From Latrodectus hesperus (taxonomy: Eukaryota > Arthropoda > Arachnida > Araneae > Theridiidae): a DNA stretch of 64,000 nucleotides. Below the pieces are notes generated by a model. It did no database searches. It had not been told where the DNA came from and worked only from the letters and a program-made list of their open reading frames with translations. Made by a program: the position numbers and the translations under genes. How positions within the stretch are numbered: position 1 is the first letter of the stretch; every line of letters starts with the position of its first letter. This document shows, piece by piece, positions 48,584-62,319 of this stretch. The stretch spans positions 64,175,640 to 64,239,639 of the forward strand of contig CM075858.1 in assembly GCA_037975125.1 (NCBI GenBank), read 5' to 3'.

Positions 48584-48661
48584 GTATTGACTATATCACT
48601 GTATCACTGATCACACAGGGTACTTTTTTGAGTGATCAGTAATACAGATATGTCAATATAT
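48584..48661. repeat. Inverted repeat, about 28-nt imperfect arms
   Basis: The core arms CTGTATCACTGATCAC (48599-48614) and GTGATCAGTAATACAG (48632-48647) pair at 15 of 16 positions. Outer bases (ATTGAC / GTCAAT) extend the pairing with small bulges. It lies about 140 bp upstream of a Tc1-like element, but the sequences do not match that element's ends. Confidence 0.6.
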
Positions 48662-48803
48662 ATTAGTGATAACTCAGATTTGCAAAACTGTGTTTGATGC
48701 AGATAAGAAGGAAAAAGAAATGTTTGTTTCAGAGCATTGTTAATGGAGAACTATAAAATCAGTTATTATTTTTATTTAATTTTATTTTGGATACAAAACT
48801 GTA

Positions 48804-50289
48804 TTCATGTGCATAAATTAAGGATAATTCAGAATCACAAAGAATTTAAACTCTAAAATAAAAATTTCACATGTAGAATTACCACACATCTAGAAGAATA
48901 ATATGCATATTACAAGAAATCACCAGAAGGCGCCCATAGTACGTCAAAATGACGAGAGTGTAAGAGAGGGGTATATAACGAATGGTTGCAAAGCAGAAAA
49001 ATTGTTCATAAGCGCTTTAAAAGTCTTTCAGTGCAATAACCTCAGAGTTATGGCACAAAGGAAGTATTTGGATGATGTTTTACGTGGTAGAATATTTGGC
49101 CATCAGGAATGTGGACGTATCCAACTGGAAGTATACGAGGAGCTTGAAATCACACAGAGTATCATCTCCAGGCTTTGGCAACGGTTCCAAGATGATGGTA
49201 ATGTGAGTAGACGTTACAGCACAGGTCGCCCCCGAGTTACAACGCCGAATAAGGACCAGTATTTGGCAGTTACTGCCAAAAGAAACAGACGGAGCACAGC
49301 ATCAGACCTGTCTCGACAGCTCTCTTCAGCTACCGGTACGACAGTTTCAGGGCAGAACGTGTACAGACGCTTAGGGCCCATTGGTCTATATGTTTGTAGA
49401 CCTGTCAGATGTGTTCCACTTACCACAACTCACTGTCACCTGCGGTTAGCTTGGAGTAGAGAACATGCATTGCGGACACCGCAACAGTGATCTTGTGTGA
49501 TGTTTTCCGACAAGTCCTGGTTTAGCTTTCAGACTGATTCTCAACGGACTTTCATATGGAGAGGGTCATGTACCCATTACCACCAAGAGAACACCATTGA
49601 ACGTCACCATTACAGTGGTGCAAGATTGCTCGTTTGAGGAGGAATTATTCTAGGTTCCAGAACAAACATACATGTTCAGTGTAACCACGACAGGCCACAT
49701 CTATCGGAATGCCATTCTGGAACAACATGTACATTTGTTTCCGGGCGCCATTGGTGTAGAATTTCTGTTTATTGATGACAACACCCATCCTCACCCTGCA
49801 AACATTGTAGACGAATGCCTTCTAATAGGAGGATATGAGCCGAATGGACTGGCCAGCATACTCTTCGGAATTGAATCCAATAGAGCATGTGTGGGACATG
49901 CTTGGCTGCCGAATTGCAGCTCGTCAACCCTCTCTCACATGTCTACCGGAACTTTGGAGAGCATTGCTTGATGACTGGTATAATATTCCCCAAGATCAGA
50001 TAGATAGTTTGATACTCAGCATGCCTATGCGTTGCATCGTCTGGGGGCATGCTATGTATTAGCCATCATATCAACCATGTTATATTGATTTTTGTAAATA
50101 GGTTCTTTTTTAAAATTTGCTCCAGGTAGTAAAAATCGCAATTTTTGTTAATGATGTCAAACATATAGCATCTTTTTTGCTCATTAATTTTTGTTTAATA
50201 AAAAGACTTTACAAATAAGTTACATTTGTTTTGCTTTTGTCTCTTTCTTTGCCTGAACCTACATTATCCGTAATTTATGGACAAGTGTG
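48804..50289 (+). mobile_element. Tc1-like DNA transposon, third lineage, decayed
   Basis: The transposase relic is flanked by imperfect inverted ends. The left has CATAAATTAAGGATAAT (48812-48828) and the right the reverse complement of CATAAATTACGGATAAT (near 50264-50280). Both ends are next to TA, at 48802-48803 and 50290-50291. The outermost bases are diverged, so the limits are approximate. The ends are unrelated to those of the other two Tc1-like elements, and it looks the oldest of the three. Confidence 0.75.
49050..50062 (+). pseudogene. Tc1-like DD34E transposase pseudogene
   Basis: Starts MAQRKYLDDVLRGRIFGHQE with the first helix-turn-helix. It continues GRPRVTTPNKDQYLAVTAKR (GRPR-like linker and second DNA-binding part). 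Two in-frame TGA codons (49488, and one near 49635) stand where family members probably have Trp. Between them lies the first catalytic Asp in VMFSDKSWFSF. A frameshift leads to EFLFIDDNTHPH (second Asp). A second frameshift near 49830 leads to MDWPAYSSELNPIEHVWDM (Glu). An ORF start upstream at 48903 adds 49 residues not typical of the family, so the ATG at 49050 is preferred. Confidence 0.88.
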
Positions 50290-50291
50290 TA

Positions 50292-51215
50292 TTTATCCTA
50301 GTTTATTCTTTGCAATATACAATATACTAGTATCCCATTTGATCTTCGTTACTTGAAGATATAACAGTATTTGAATATTAGCTTTCTATATGCCAAACAC
50401 ATTTTTTATATTTATAGTAAAACATTCCAATTTTTCCGGGTTTAATGTTTTTATCTTACAATCTACACTGAGGGTCATTTCTAAAACTTGAGGATAATCA
50501 CTGGATTACAATTATTAATTTTTTTATTAAATGGAATTTGGATCTAAAGGGAATCTGGATTTATATATTATGTCTCTTTTTAATTTTAACTTATTATATG
50601 GAGTCTACCAATATATTATAAAATGAACTCAATACTTTTAAAAGACATGAAATATACTCGCTAAATGTTCTTTTGAATATGTTAATAAAAATTATAAGCG
50701 CATACATTTTCATGAGGAGATCTGAAATTTGTAGTATGAATTCCATTAGAATACAAATGGTATGTCGAAACAATTAACATTGAAATATTTTTCCTTCTCT
50801 TAACAGTCATAATCTTTGATCTAAGTGTATGCAGGTGTAAATTTCACCATTTCTGAGAATAATTTAAGAAGATCATTAAATGATAATCACATGATCACAA
50901 ATCACAAATAATTTACACATAATCACAAATAAATGGCTTATAAATGTAACCATTTTTGAAGCAAACTATACGTAACTTTAAACACAATACGATATTGATT
51001 TTCAAATAAAATATACAGTCCTTAAACAACATATAAATGATGCAAAATAGTTACCTTTCAGACCATTATTTTTGTAAGCATAAAAACAGATTACAATGCA
51101 TTTCTAATTTATAATATTCTTATTTATTCATAAGAACATTTTCCCGTTTAACATTTAGAAGATAACCATGTGTTACATTATTGTAATGATAAACATTAAT
51201 CAGATTTTGTAATTG
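50292..51215. other. A+T-rich non-coding DNA
   Basis: No supported feature. Small local repetition of ATAATCACA occurs near 50882-50930. Confidence 0.55.
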
Positions 51216-51219
51216 GTAT

Positions 51220-51600
51220 TGCATATCATTTCAAACACATTGCATATTCAACAGGGAACTGTGCTGGCTGAGGGAACTCGAAACAATTATTCATGTGAAA
51301 TGGATTGTCTAATTTACGGATTTATGTTCAATAGAGCCTATGGAGGAGCTATTATAAAGAGGGATACCTACTCACCTTATATAACAATAAATCTATTAGA
51401 AAATTACGTATGCAGGCGCCGCTATAGTACAGATCACTGCCACAAAACGTGATAATTAATCTCTTGTCGATTATGTCTTTCACACCCATTGTGCGGATTA
51501 TGTGATTGGATATGCAAACATTGGTAATACTTAATGCCTTGTTTTTGACACCAAACTCCATTTTCATGCACTGCACAGTTGCACAGTGTTAATTCATAAT
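51220..51600. promoter_or_regulatory. Candidate conserved non-coding element
   Basis: Mixed-composition island with CpG word GCAGGCGCCGC and the words GTGATAATTAATCTC, GATATGCAAAC (octamer-like) and CATTGTGCGG. Two overlapping frames on opposite strands (79 and 74 residues) lack recognisable domains. It sits immediately upstream of a long (TA)n tract. Confidence 0.38.
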
Positions 51601-51617
51601 ATGTGCGCAATGTATAA

Positions 51618-51618
<1 letters not shown>

Positions 51619-51686
<68 letters not shown>

Positions 51687-51702
51687 CATGTGTGTGTGTG
51701 TG
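51619..51702. repeat. Microsatellite (TA)n then (TG)n
   Basis: About 61 bp of perfect TA dinucleotide (51619-51679), then a short interruption, then (TG)7 (51689-51702). A frame reading poly-Ile-Tyr crosses it and is not a gene. Confidence 0.97.
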
Positions 51703-52280
<578 letters not shown>

Positions 52281-53084
52281 TCAAGCCTCGCACAAATGAA
52301 ATCGAAACTTTTATTTGATAATCAATATTTTTTTATCATGTAGACCTTTCTATAAGCTTCTGTACTTTATAATTCGAGATTTTTATAAATAGCTACTAAA
52401 GCAGCAAAACTCAAAGCAAGTTAATTGTGAATATTGAGACAAAGCTCGCTATCTGTATAAGGTAATGCTTTGCTGTAAAACTAAATTTACTGCATTAGGA
52501 CGAAAAAATTGAGATGTTGAGTTTCAATGCATCTCTATTTTCTTCTAAAAAAGGGGATTTTCTTTGTCTTTATTTAAATTTCTGACTATTTTTTAAGTCC
52601 TGAATATTGTCAATTCATTGTGAATTTTCATTCTGTATCAGTGAATTAGGCAGACGATAATCTCAAACTAATAGGATCGTATTAAATGTCATGAAAAATT
52701 CCGTACTTATAAAAATGTATTAATATGCATTTGCTACCGTTTTTAATTATTAAAATGTTTTGTTGAAAAATGTATTTTGGTGGCATTAATGTTTATTTTA
52801 TATTTATTATGTAGGTAATGTGATAAATAATATTCCATTCTAGAGGCTCTAATAGAAAATCAATTATTATCTCATCGATTTATATCATATCATTTGTTGA
52901 ATATACTATATTTCGTCACATTACTAATCACCATTTTTTTAAAATTAGGTAATTAGCAAATATAAAACGAAATAAGTCTTTTTTTTCTCTTCAGAAATAA
53001 AGCTTTTTAATTAATTCAACTTTAGATTCCCCCGATTTCCGAAGTTTAATTTCATATAATTAAATGACAACATCTCTCATTTTA
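52281..53084. other. A+T-rich non-coding DNA
   Basis: No supported feature. Confidence 0.5.
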
Positions 53085-53640
53085 TATATACAAAGGCCAT
53101 TAGAGCAAGCCATTACAGAGAAGTCATTTGCATATTGCCCTCGACGCAAAATCGCTCCCATTACGAAGGGCGATAAACAACGACATTCATTTTAATTACA
53201 AACAATACCTAATTCTTTCCTTTTAAATACGTCCCACTCTGTATCGCCTTCTCCCTTAAGAAGTAGGAAATAAATATATTTCAGAAGGAAACAGAACCCA
53301 CCCCATTCCAGAACTCTGAATCTGGGAATCAATATATTCTCAGCCCCCCTCTCCCCTGGTGCGCACTAAAAGGGGGACGCCCGGACAGATAAATGGCGGA
53401 GACAAAAGGCCGAGCGGCGTTAACGAGGCTTTAATTAGCCTCCTAGAGCGCTTAATTACTAGACGCCTCCGATAAAGAGGCATTAATCACTGTTTAATAT
53501 GCAAAACCGCACTTCTTCTCAGTCGCTCGTTCTCACTTCCTCCTTACGATCATAATGAGTTTCCGTTCCCCTTAGAGAATAGAAAAAGACGCACCTCTTG
53601 ACCTGATCGTTCATTATTTAATTTGTGATTCAGCAAATAA
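53085..53640. promoter_or_regulatory. Strong candidate developmental enhancer / conserved element
   Basis: The most striking non-repetitive island: about 550 bp with far more G+C and CpG than its surroundings and no reading frame of size. It holds a perfect octamer ATTTGCAT (53126-53133), TAATTA at 53193-53198, 53432-53437 and 53453-53458, ATTAATCA near 53483, and TTAATATGCAAAAC near 53495. A near-palindrome AGGCTTTAATTAGCCT centres on one TAATTA, and CTCCGATAAAGAG is nearby. Clustered POU and homeodomain sites in a G+C island within a desert are typical of developmental cis-regulatory DNA. This is inference from motifs; no conservation data are available here. Confidence 0.5.
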
Positions 53641-53920
53641 ATGAAGTCTTAACGCGCTGGGGCACATATGTAGTGCTGTTTATGAAGGCTGTTACAATGC
53701 GATTTTATCAGGCTATTATGCAATCTAAAAATCAAATGTTTGTACTTGTCAATTTATATTTCACATAGACAAAATTTATATTTCAATGAACATTTGATGA
53801 TGCACATTTACATCTGTGTCATCAAGTTCTCATTCCTAACAGTCAAATAAGTTGTCAGGTATTTGAACACGCATTATGTTTCTGCTTTTCAAAAATACTT
53901 TTCATAGATAGAGATCCATG
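53641..53920. other. Non-coding DNA
   Basis: No supported feature. Composition returns to A+T-rich. Confidence 0.5.
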
Positions 53921-53924
53921 TTGA

Positions 53925-54320
53925 CATGACATTGAAAGAGCATTCTTTGCTCACAAAGGTTAATTAGACCTGGACCTAGAGTTTAAAGTCAATTCTGAAC
54001 CACTGCAAACATTCAAGTTTTAGGTGGGATTCGGGTATGCGAAAGGTTGTTGTTGATGCTCCAGCTCCCTGTACCTACCCCTGAAATGGACTTTACCAGT
54101 TAGATAGAAGCAGCCGGGTTGAGTCTTCTTGATTTTAAAGCAGGAACCAAGCAAAAGACCCCAGTACTTTGCCTGCCATCCCCAGAGTTATCATTTCTCT
54201 TGGAGGATATTGCGACCACGACATATTTAACGTGCCTCACCCGAACTGCTTAATCTAAGACAAAAGTGCTAAGCACAAAGCAGGATAATACCAAGCACTC
54301 TCTTCCGATAAAAATAAATG
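53925..54320. repeat. Old dispersed repeat of unknown family
   Basis: The first 110 bp match the decayed repeat at 20440-20580. The remainder is mixed-composition sequence with CCTGTACCTACCCCTGAAATG, GAAGCAGCCGGGTTGAGTC and, near the end, ATACCAAGCACTCTCTTCCG. The last word resembles 63489-63512 and part of the minus-strand SINE at 33905-34225. It probably derives from a SINE or LINE, but no promoter boxes or reading frame were recognised. Confidence 0.45.
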
Positions 54321-56140
54321 TGGAGATCAAAAGGGCAATATCAATCTACCAATATCCAATAATTAAGTAGTACCAAACATATGACTTCTGATTCCAATTT
54401 TAAACTTACTACTTGACCATGATTAATCTTTGGTGAACTATAATTGGTCTTAGATTTTTAGATTTGTTATAATGCCTGTCAATACCGAATTAAAAAAATT
54501 AAGAATATAGAAAAAATTTAAAAATGAAGTCTTCAAACAGTTCTTGTGTTTGATGACCACACATTTTGGTTTTATAATTTATTTTTACAAAGCAGAAGGC
54601 ATATGAGTAACAAAACTTTTGAATAAAAAGTAATGCGTAATAATAATAATTTAATAAAAGTAAAATTAAAATTAATTAGAATGATGAAGACTTAAAATCG
54701 GAACAAATAAATTTTCAAATATGGACTTTATTAAAATGACTTTATCTATTAATTTTCTTCAAATTATAAAGTATTCACAGGTATTAAGTATCAAACCATA
54801 AAAAACAAGTAAATGGATATTAGCCTAGAAATATATTCAGGGAAGATGAATATTTGATACACGAATGGAATTTTTTTCTGTCTATCATTTTATGATTATT
54901 ATTGCAAAGGAAATTTGATTGAAAAGTGACCTACAGTTTAAAAGGGAATCTAAATCATTACAAATGGAATTGAATTCATGAGCAGTTTAATTAAAGGTTA
55001 GAATGCTAAGCAGTTGTCAGCCAGCTCAATAGCATTGATATGTATATATCGATGATATTGTGCTGACACATTATAGTGTCAATGTATGGATATGAAACAT
55101 TATAGTGTCAATTATAAGCTGAGATAAAAATATACATTTTGCAAGATATAAAAATATTATGATTTATAAATTTCTAAAAAATCGTTAGTTAATTCGACAA
55201 ATCAAGTACACTATTCAGATAATAAAAAAAATTCTTTAAATTTTCGTGAAGCTATTTTTTGTTTTGAAGTACTCTAAAAGTTCATTGGAACTAGTTAAAA
55301 GTGTATAATATTTTGAATAATTAAATAATAATTAGAAATATTTATCTCCAATTAAAATGCAAATTTATTTAAAAGCAATAAATGCTTCACTTTTTAATTT
55401 TTTATGGTAAGATTTCAAAAATTTCAAAAAAATTTAATCATTGTATAACAAAAATATTTATTGAAATAAAAATTTTTCTCTCTCTCTCTGATTATTGTAC
55501 AAAAATATCTTACTTTTTTTAGTTATTTTGGCTATGCTTCTCTGGTAGTAAATATTTCTCTCTTATGTGACTGCAAATATGATGATAATCATTGAAAAGT
55601 ATAATATGCATTATTCAGGAGATATACTGAGAATTATTCAGGAGAATTTTAGATAATAAAGTATGAAATACATGATAATGGAATTATTATATTAAAAAAT
55701 AAGAACTGTCCAACAGTTTCAAAAATTCATATTTAACCGGGGAATATTTCATTAAAAATAGAAAAATTGATGTTATCCCTTTCCAAATAACCTTTCCCAG
55801 TGTTTTAATCTTGCACAAGTTAAAGAGTAACTAAATGCACTCATAAGATGACAAATTTTACATTTGCTTCAATTGAATGGATATGCATTTCATAATTATA
55901 ATATCTCACTCTGCTCAATTAAATTTTGTGCTCATTTACTTCGTGCTAGGCACTAAGAAATTTTATTCCAGTCTGATTCAATGCTTCTAATGTATCCTTT
56001 ATAAAATGGTTGTTTAATTTGAAAAACTGAATACTTCAATTTTCTCTTTATGTAGTGCTGGATGTAGTTTTCATGTAAATTGTATTCTCATTGGAAATAT
56101 GTGAACATGCATTTATCTATTTTCTAATTCTGAAAAATAT
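54321..56140. other. A+T-rich desert
   Basis: No supported gene. The phrase ACATTATAGTGTCAAT occurs twice near 55068-55111. A short (TC)n run lies near 55478-55490. Confidence 0.55.
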
Positions 56141-56145
56141 GTATA

Positions 56146-56936
56146 TAGGGGGCTCAGAAAGTAAATTACACTGGTCCCGCCAGAGATGTTATCATTGTGA
56201 AAGAAGAGAAAAGCTTTCGCAGACGATAATTGGATTCCACGGCATCTAATTTTAGCAATTTCTTTCGGATCGTTTGAACCATTGCTGCGTAGTAAGAGAA
56301 AAAAAATGTCACATCAGCTAAAAACTTACTGCAATTTTGAAGTCCGTGTAATAGTAGGTTTCCTGTGGGCAAAACGTTTAACGAATACGGTGATTCATTG
56401 TAAAATATCGTCAGTGTATAAGCCACGTGCTTTGTCACGTCCAATTATTATGAAATGGTACCAGCAGTTCGAAGACAGTTCCACAAACTTAACCAATGCG
56501 GAAATGCAAAAAAGGCCAACAACGGTGATCACTTCAGACATGGTTGAGCGGGTGGAAGGCACGCACAGCACAGAATTTGATTCGAAATTTTGGATGAGAG
56601 GTTTCGAAGCATCCACCGAACAATCCCGATATGGCACCCTGTGACTGGCACGTGTTCGGAAAGCTCAAAGAATATTTAGAAGGAATACAATTTTCCAACA
56701 ATGATCAGGTTCAGACACTGTTCTAAGCTGGCTCAAGAACCAAGGAGTGATTTTCTATCGTCAGGGTATCGAGTGATATGGGCCACGTTCTGACAAATGT
56801 CTAAAGTGACTGGGAGATTATGTAGACAAATAGAGTGTTGTATCTGCGTCATAATGAATTATATCTCACTTCTCTCAGTAAAGTGTTTTTGACATACATT
56901 CTTCGAGTGTAACTTACTTTTTGAACGCCGCTACTA
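56146..56936 (+). mobile_element. Internally deleted mariner element
   Basis: About 790 bp, well short of the roughly 1.3 kb of a full mariner. The imperfect inverted ends are left GGGGGCTCAGAAAGTAAATT and the right reverse complement GCGGCGTTCAAAAAGTAAGT, both continuing to TACACT. TA dinucleotides lie outside both ends. It contains the two extremities of a transposase gene with the middle removed. Unlike the three Tc1-like elements it belongs to the DD34D mariner branch. Confidence 0.82.
56306..56833 (+). pseudogene. Mariner transposase pseudogene lacking the catalytic core
   Basis: The N-terminus from MSHQLKTYCNFEVRVIVGFL reads as the Mos1-type helix-turn-helix domain (IVGFLWAKRLTNTVIHCKI; MKWYQQFEDSSTNLTNAE) and continues to the linker RPTTVITSDMVERVE. 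The central part with the first two catalytic Asp residues is then missing. After a frameshift the C-terminal segment NPDMAPCDWHVFGKLKEYLE appears, with the third catalytic Asp (mariner motif PDLAPxDxHLF). Stops occur near 56725, 56750 and 56831. The gene cannot produce transposase. The same HTH domain is the one captured in SETMAR-type host fusions, but no SET domain is here. Confidence 0.85.
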
Positions 56937-57770
56937 TATTCAAACATCTACACACGCACGATAATTATATCTAAAGAAATTCTGATATTAAACGTGATAC
57001 TGTATAATATATGTCTTCAAACTTTAATATAGATTATAGAGATAAGTGGTAATTTTATAAAAAGTATTTGCTAGAAATTGACAAGAAAAATGTTATATGT
57101 TTTTACCTATAAGTGCATAAATTAATTAATATTATTAAACACATTAATTATAATTATTTAATATAGATACATGCCTATTTGCATTATTTTCAGCTATATA
57201 CTTATTATATGTAATTGATAAATTATATAACCTTCAAAGATTAAGGAAAAAATTTCTTTCATTAGATGATAAAAACTTCTGTTATAGATTATAAAAATCA
57301 ACAACAATTATATTTTTGCATTTAATTTTTAGTAGGTAATTATAGCTACTTCTTTCATGTAGCAGTAGATTCTGTGTAGTATAGATTTATGTTTAGAATT
57401 TAAAACACAACATTTTAAGAAATAAATATTGAATCAGATTAAAATTTTTGTCTAAATTATATTTCTGAACTTTTTTTATAGTTTTCTCTAAAGTGTAAAA
57501 TAGTGTCACTAGTATTGTTTCAACTGTGGCACTGTTTCAATCCTCTTTTCTTTTACTTCAATGTCTTTTCCTTAGTTTTTTGACCCATGAAAAATATTTT
57601 AGAGTTCAAATTTATATTGTTCAAATTACTCTTGTATATTTGGATATTCCCTTTGAGTACTTATTTCAAATCCACGAACCTAATAAAAGACTAAATTTCC
57701 TTTTATATGAACTTAATGCTGTTACGAAAAATTTAAAACTCATGCAAATTCTTCAGATAAGCCATTCAAA
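56937..57770. other. A+T-rich non-coding DNA
   Basis: No supported feature. A 92-residue frame at 57526-57804 has no recognisable domain. It is one of the longer motif-free frames, but it ends inside a candidate non-coding island. Confidence 0.45.
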
Positions 57771-57960
57771 TGATTTTACCAAGATCACAAATTGTTGCTA
57801 TTAACAACCAGCTTGGAATCCACCGACACCAAAATAATGTTATTTTTATGGCAAAAATCAGGAAATTGTTGCAACATTTGGAGTAGGCCTCAGTTGTTGG
57901 CACAACATCGTTGGAGCACAATGTATAATAGAAGAATAATGATAAACGCAATGCATAAGA
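57771..57960. promoter_or_regulatory. Weak candidate non-coding element
   Basis: Mixed-composition patch with CAACCAGCTTGGAATCCACC, TTGTTGCAACATTTGG and GTTGGCACAACATCGTTGG. No reading frame of note. The call rests only on its contrast with flanking A+T DNA. Confidence 0.25.
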
Positions 57961-58930
57961 AATAATGAATTAATGTGTGTAACACTGCTTCAGTACGTTT
58001 TCAAATGTATAATGTTGTTGAGTTGTTACGAAGTTACTTCTTTGTGAAAATAATGTGAAATGTATCTCGTATCTCTTTTCTGATTATCAATATCAGTCGA
58101 AAATTACGTTTTCTCGTATATTTACATGCGTTAGTTCAGTATATTTCTCACAGTTATTGTTTTGTGTAAGATGTGAATAAAATACTCTTACAATAACAGA
58201 TAAATCAAAAATGGTTACATAATATATATTTCAAACATTTTATATTAGAATTTAGCATACAATAAGATTATAATTTAACATACTTTACACATAATTAAAA
58301 TATAATATGTATTATATGTTCATGTCACTAAGAATTCACGTGAATCTTTGTTATGCATAAATTTTTAGATTAAAATTTCGAGGTACTATTTTCCGAAAAA
58401 AAAATTAATATTTTCATCTTATTTTGAAATTTTAAACATATACAATATTTTCTATTTTTGGGAATTTATAAGAAAGATATCAGATGAAATTTATAATATC
58501 AAAAAATATAACATAATTTCCAAATTTATCAATATTATTAATCTATCAATATATTTTGTCGTAAAATATTATTAACGGATATAAATAATGCAATGTGAAT
58601 CTCAGAATAATCAATTTATTATATTATCTACGATTTAATATTATCTTAAATGAAGTATTTTAGCAAGATGTTGACATTGTCTTATATTAATGCATTTTTA
58701 TATTAATTAATAATGGCGATTCAGAATATATGCATTTGTAATTTAAAAAAAAGTCGTCTTTAATCATATTCAATTAACAGTTTTTAACATTCTAGGGCTT
58801 TTAACGTATAATTTTTTGATTAATTTTTATGCTATTATATATAATTATTTATTTTTAATATTTATTAGTTTTTGTTCAACAAAAATAAATTATTAATTTG
58901 TTACAAAAAATACATTTTCTAATTTCTTTT
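57961..58930. other. A+T-rich desert
   Basis: No supported feature. Confidence 0.55.
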
Positions 58931-58933
58931 AAT

Positions 58934-59057
58934 AAGAACTAATATTAAATACATATACAAATAATTCTCCATAGAAGTATTTAGTTATTAATTATCACAT
59001 AGTCATTATATTTGACTTGATTTGTCTATAGTGTTAAATTACTCAAATCATAGAATA
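58934..59057 (+). repeat. Dispersed direct repeat, copy 1 of 2
   Basis: About 125 bp aligns with 62192-62319 in the same orientation. Shared words are GAACTAATATTAAATA, CAAATAATTCTCCAT, AAGTATTTAGTTATTA, TATATTTGACTTGATTT and TAGTGTTAAATTACT. There is no coding capacity. It lies directly upstream of the array with a period of about 175 bp. Confidence 0.85.
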
Positions 59058-59134
59058 TATTTTCTAATTTTCTAAAACATTTTCATTCTCTAATTTTCCT
59101 AAAACATTTTTTCAAATTTATAACTGTAATGTAA

Positions 59135-59690
59135 TAACTTCCTACTTTAATATAGTTTTCTGTGTTAAAAATTACTATTGTAAATTAACTTAAATGTTAA
59201 AGATTTACTCGATTCATACAATTTATTTTAAACAATTTATTGAGAGAATGAAAAAGAAACAAGTTCCCTGTTACATTAGAAATTTAAATAATTTTGACTG
59301 CTGAAAATAACTTCTAACTTTAATCTAATAATATGTGTTAAAAATTATTTTTGAAATTTTAACTCGTATATTAATATTACACTGAATCTACATGTTTTTA
59401 AATGAATTGGAAGTAAAGCTAAGCATAAAAATTTAACTGATGCTATAGTAACACAAACATTCAGTAATACTAATTGTACTCCAGTAACTTATGACTTTAA
59501 CATACCTCTTTGTGCCAAAAATTTAGTTTTTAATTTAACTCGTATATTAATGCTCTGTGGAAGTTCTACAAAAATATTATTGAAAATGGGTTGAAGTTAA
59601 GAGGAAAAGAGATATGGGCGCTATAGTTTTTTTAACGCAATAAAAAATTTTAATGTTCATAACTTACCCCTAAAAGTTAATACCATATTT
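59135..59690. repeat. Diverged tandem array, about 175-bp period
   Basis: The motif TAACTT(C)-TACTTTAAT, followed by GTGTTAAAAATTA and TTAACTCGTATATTAAT, starts at 59135, 59308 and 59485. A weaker fourth start is near 59660, giving steps of 173, 177 and about 175 bp. The units are highly diverged, so this is an old array or monomeric satellite remnant. No gene is present. Confidence 0.6.
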
Positions 59691-61542
<1,852 letters not shown>

Positions 61543-61548
61543 CAGACC

Positions 61549-61846
61549 AAGTCGACTGATAACTGAGTGGTTAGCACTCCTGACTTTCTGGGTCCCGGGT
61601 TCGAATCCCGGTACGGACATAGATGTTTCTTTCCTTCTCTGTTCTCTCTGTGTTTCTCTGTTCTTTATTCTGTGATGATGTATGAATGTGGCCCACCCTG
61701 TGAATGGATTTGTGGTGGTATCGAGGGCAACACTACTCGCCTCCTTGAGTTGGTTCACAGGTGCCCGCAGGGTAACGAGAAATGAGTAGCAGTTTCTGGC
61801 CTTGTTTGGCATAGGGTTCGTCACCCAAGTGCCTACCGTTGAAAAA
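61549..61846 (+). mobile_element. tRNA-derived SINE (family 4), complete
   Basis: Bounded by a perfect 12-bp target duplication ATATTACAGACC (61537-61548 and 61847-61858). The head has an A-box region TGATAACTGAGTGG (61557-61570) and a consensus B box GGTTCGAATCC (61598-61608) inside a T-arm-like CCGGGTTCGAATCCCGG. The body has a CT-rich block (TTCCTTCTCTGTTCTCTC), a similar position to that in family 2, but the rest differs (GGCCCACCCTGTGAATGG, ACAGGTGCCCGCAGGG). The 3' end finishes in a short A run and not in a CAA tail, so it may depend on a different partner. Two overlapping frames across it are not genes. Confidence 0.92.
61557..61608 (+). promoter_or_regulatory. Internal pol III promoter of family-4 SINE
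   Basis: The A-box region at 61557-61570 and the perfect B box at 61598-61608 have tRNA-like spacing. The copy appears capable of binding TFIIIC. Confidence 0.75.
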
Positions 61847-61858
61847 ATATTACAGACC

Positions 61859-62191
61859 CAAAATTTTGCTGATGTTTAGATACAGTTTTTATTAACGCAT
61901 GCAAAAGTATTTAATAAACATATGAGACTGTATTAAAGAATTTCGACAAAATGGCAAATAAAAAGGAAAATAATTAAATAATTACAATAAAATGCAGAAT
62001 CTGAATTTATTTTTGGCTTTTAAAAGTCAAATGTTTATTAAGCAGAAAATGTAATTTAATTCACGCTATTATAGCTATTTTGTTAATTTTAAATATTTTA
62101 CTAACATTCAATTTGATATTAGAATCATTGAATAATTTAAATGTCTATATGAAACAACAATGAGGAGAAAATAAAATTTATTGTTCAAATA
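61859..62191. other. A+T-rich non-coding DNA
   Basis: No supported feature. Confidence 0.5.
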
Positions 62192-62319
62192 ACAGGAACT
62201 AATATTAAATATGTATGCAAATAATTCTCCATGTAAGTATTTAGTTATTATTTACTACATAGTTTTTATATTTGACTTGATTTCTCTGTAGTGTTAAATT
62301 ACTATAATCATACAATACA
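62192..62319 (+). repeat. Dispersed direct repeat, copy 2 of 2
   Basis: Second copy of the roughly 125-bp sequence at 58934-59057, same strand, about 3.26 kb downstream. By eye most positions are identical. Neither copy shows terminal inverted repeats or a clear target duplication. Confidence 0.85.

Noticed and set aside
56282..56644. SETMAR-like host gene from the Mos1 HTH domain
   Set aside because: It lies between mariner inverted ends, has the transposase C-terminus out of frame and has no SET domain. It is a deleted transposon.
61598..61608. Possible tRNA gene because of the perfect B box
   Set aside because: Same reasoning: SINE head with flanking target duplication and no full cloverleaf.
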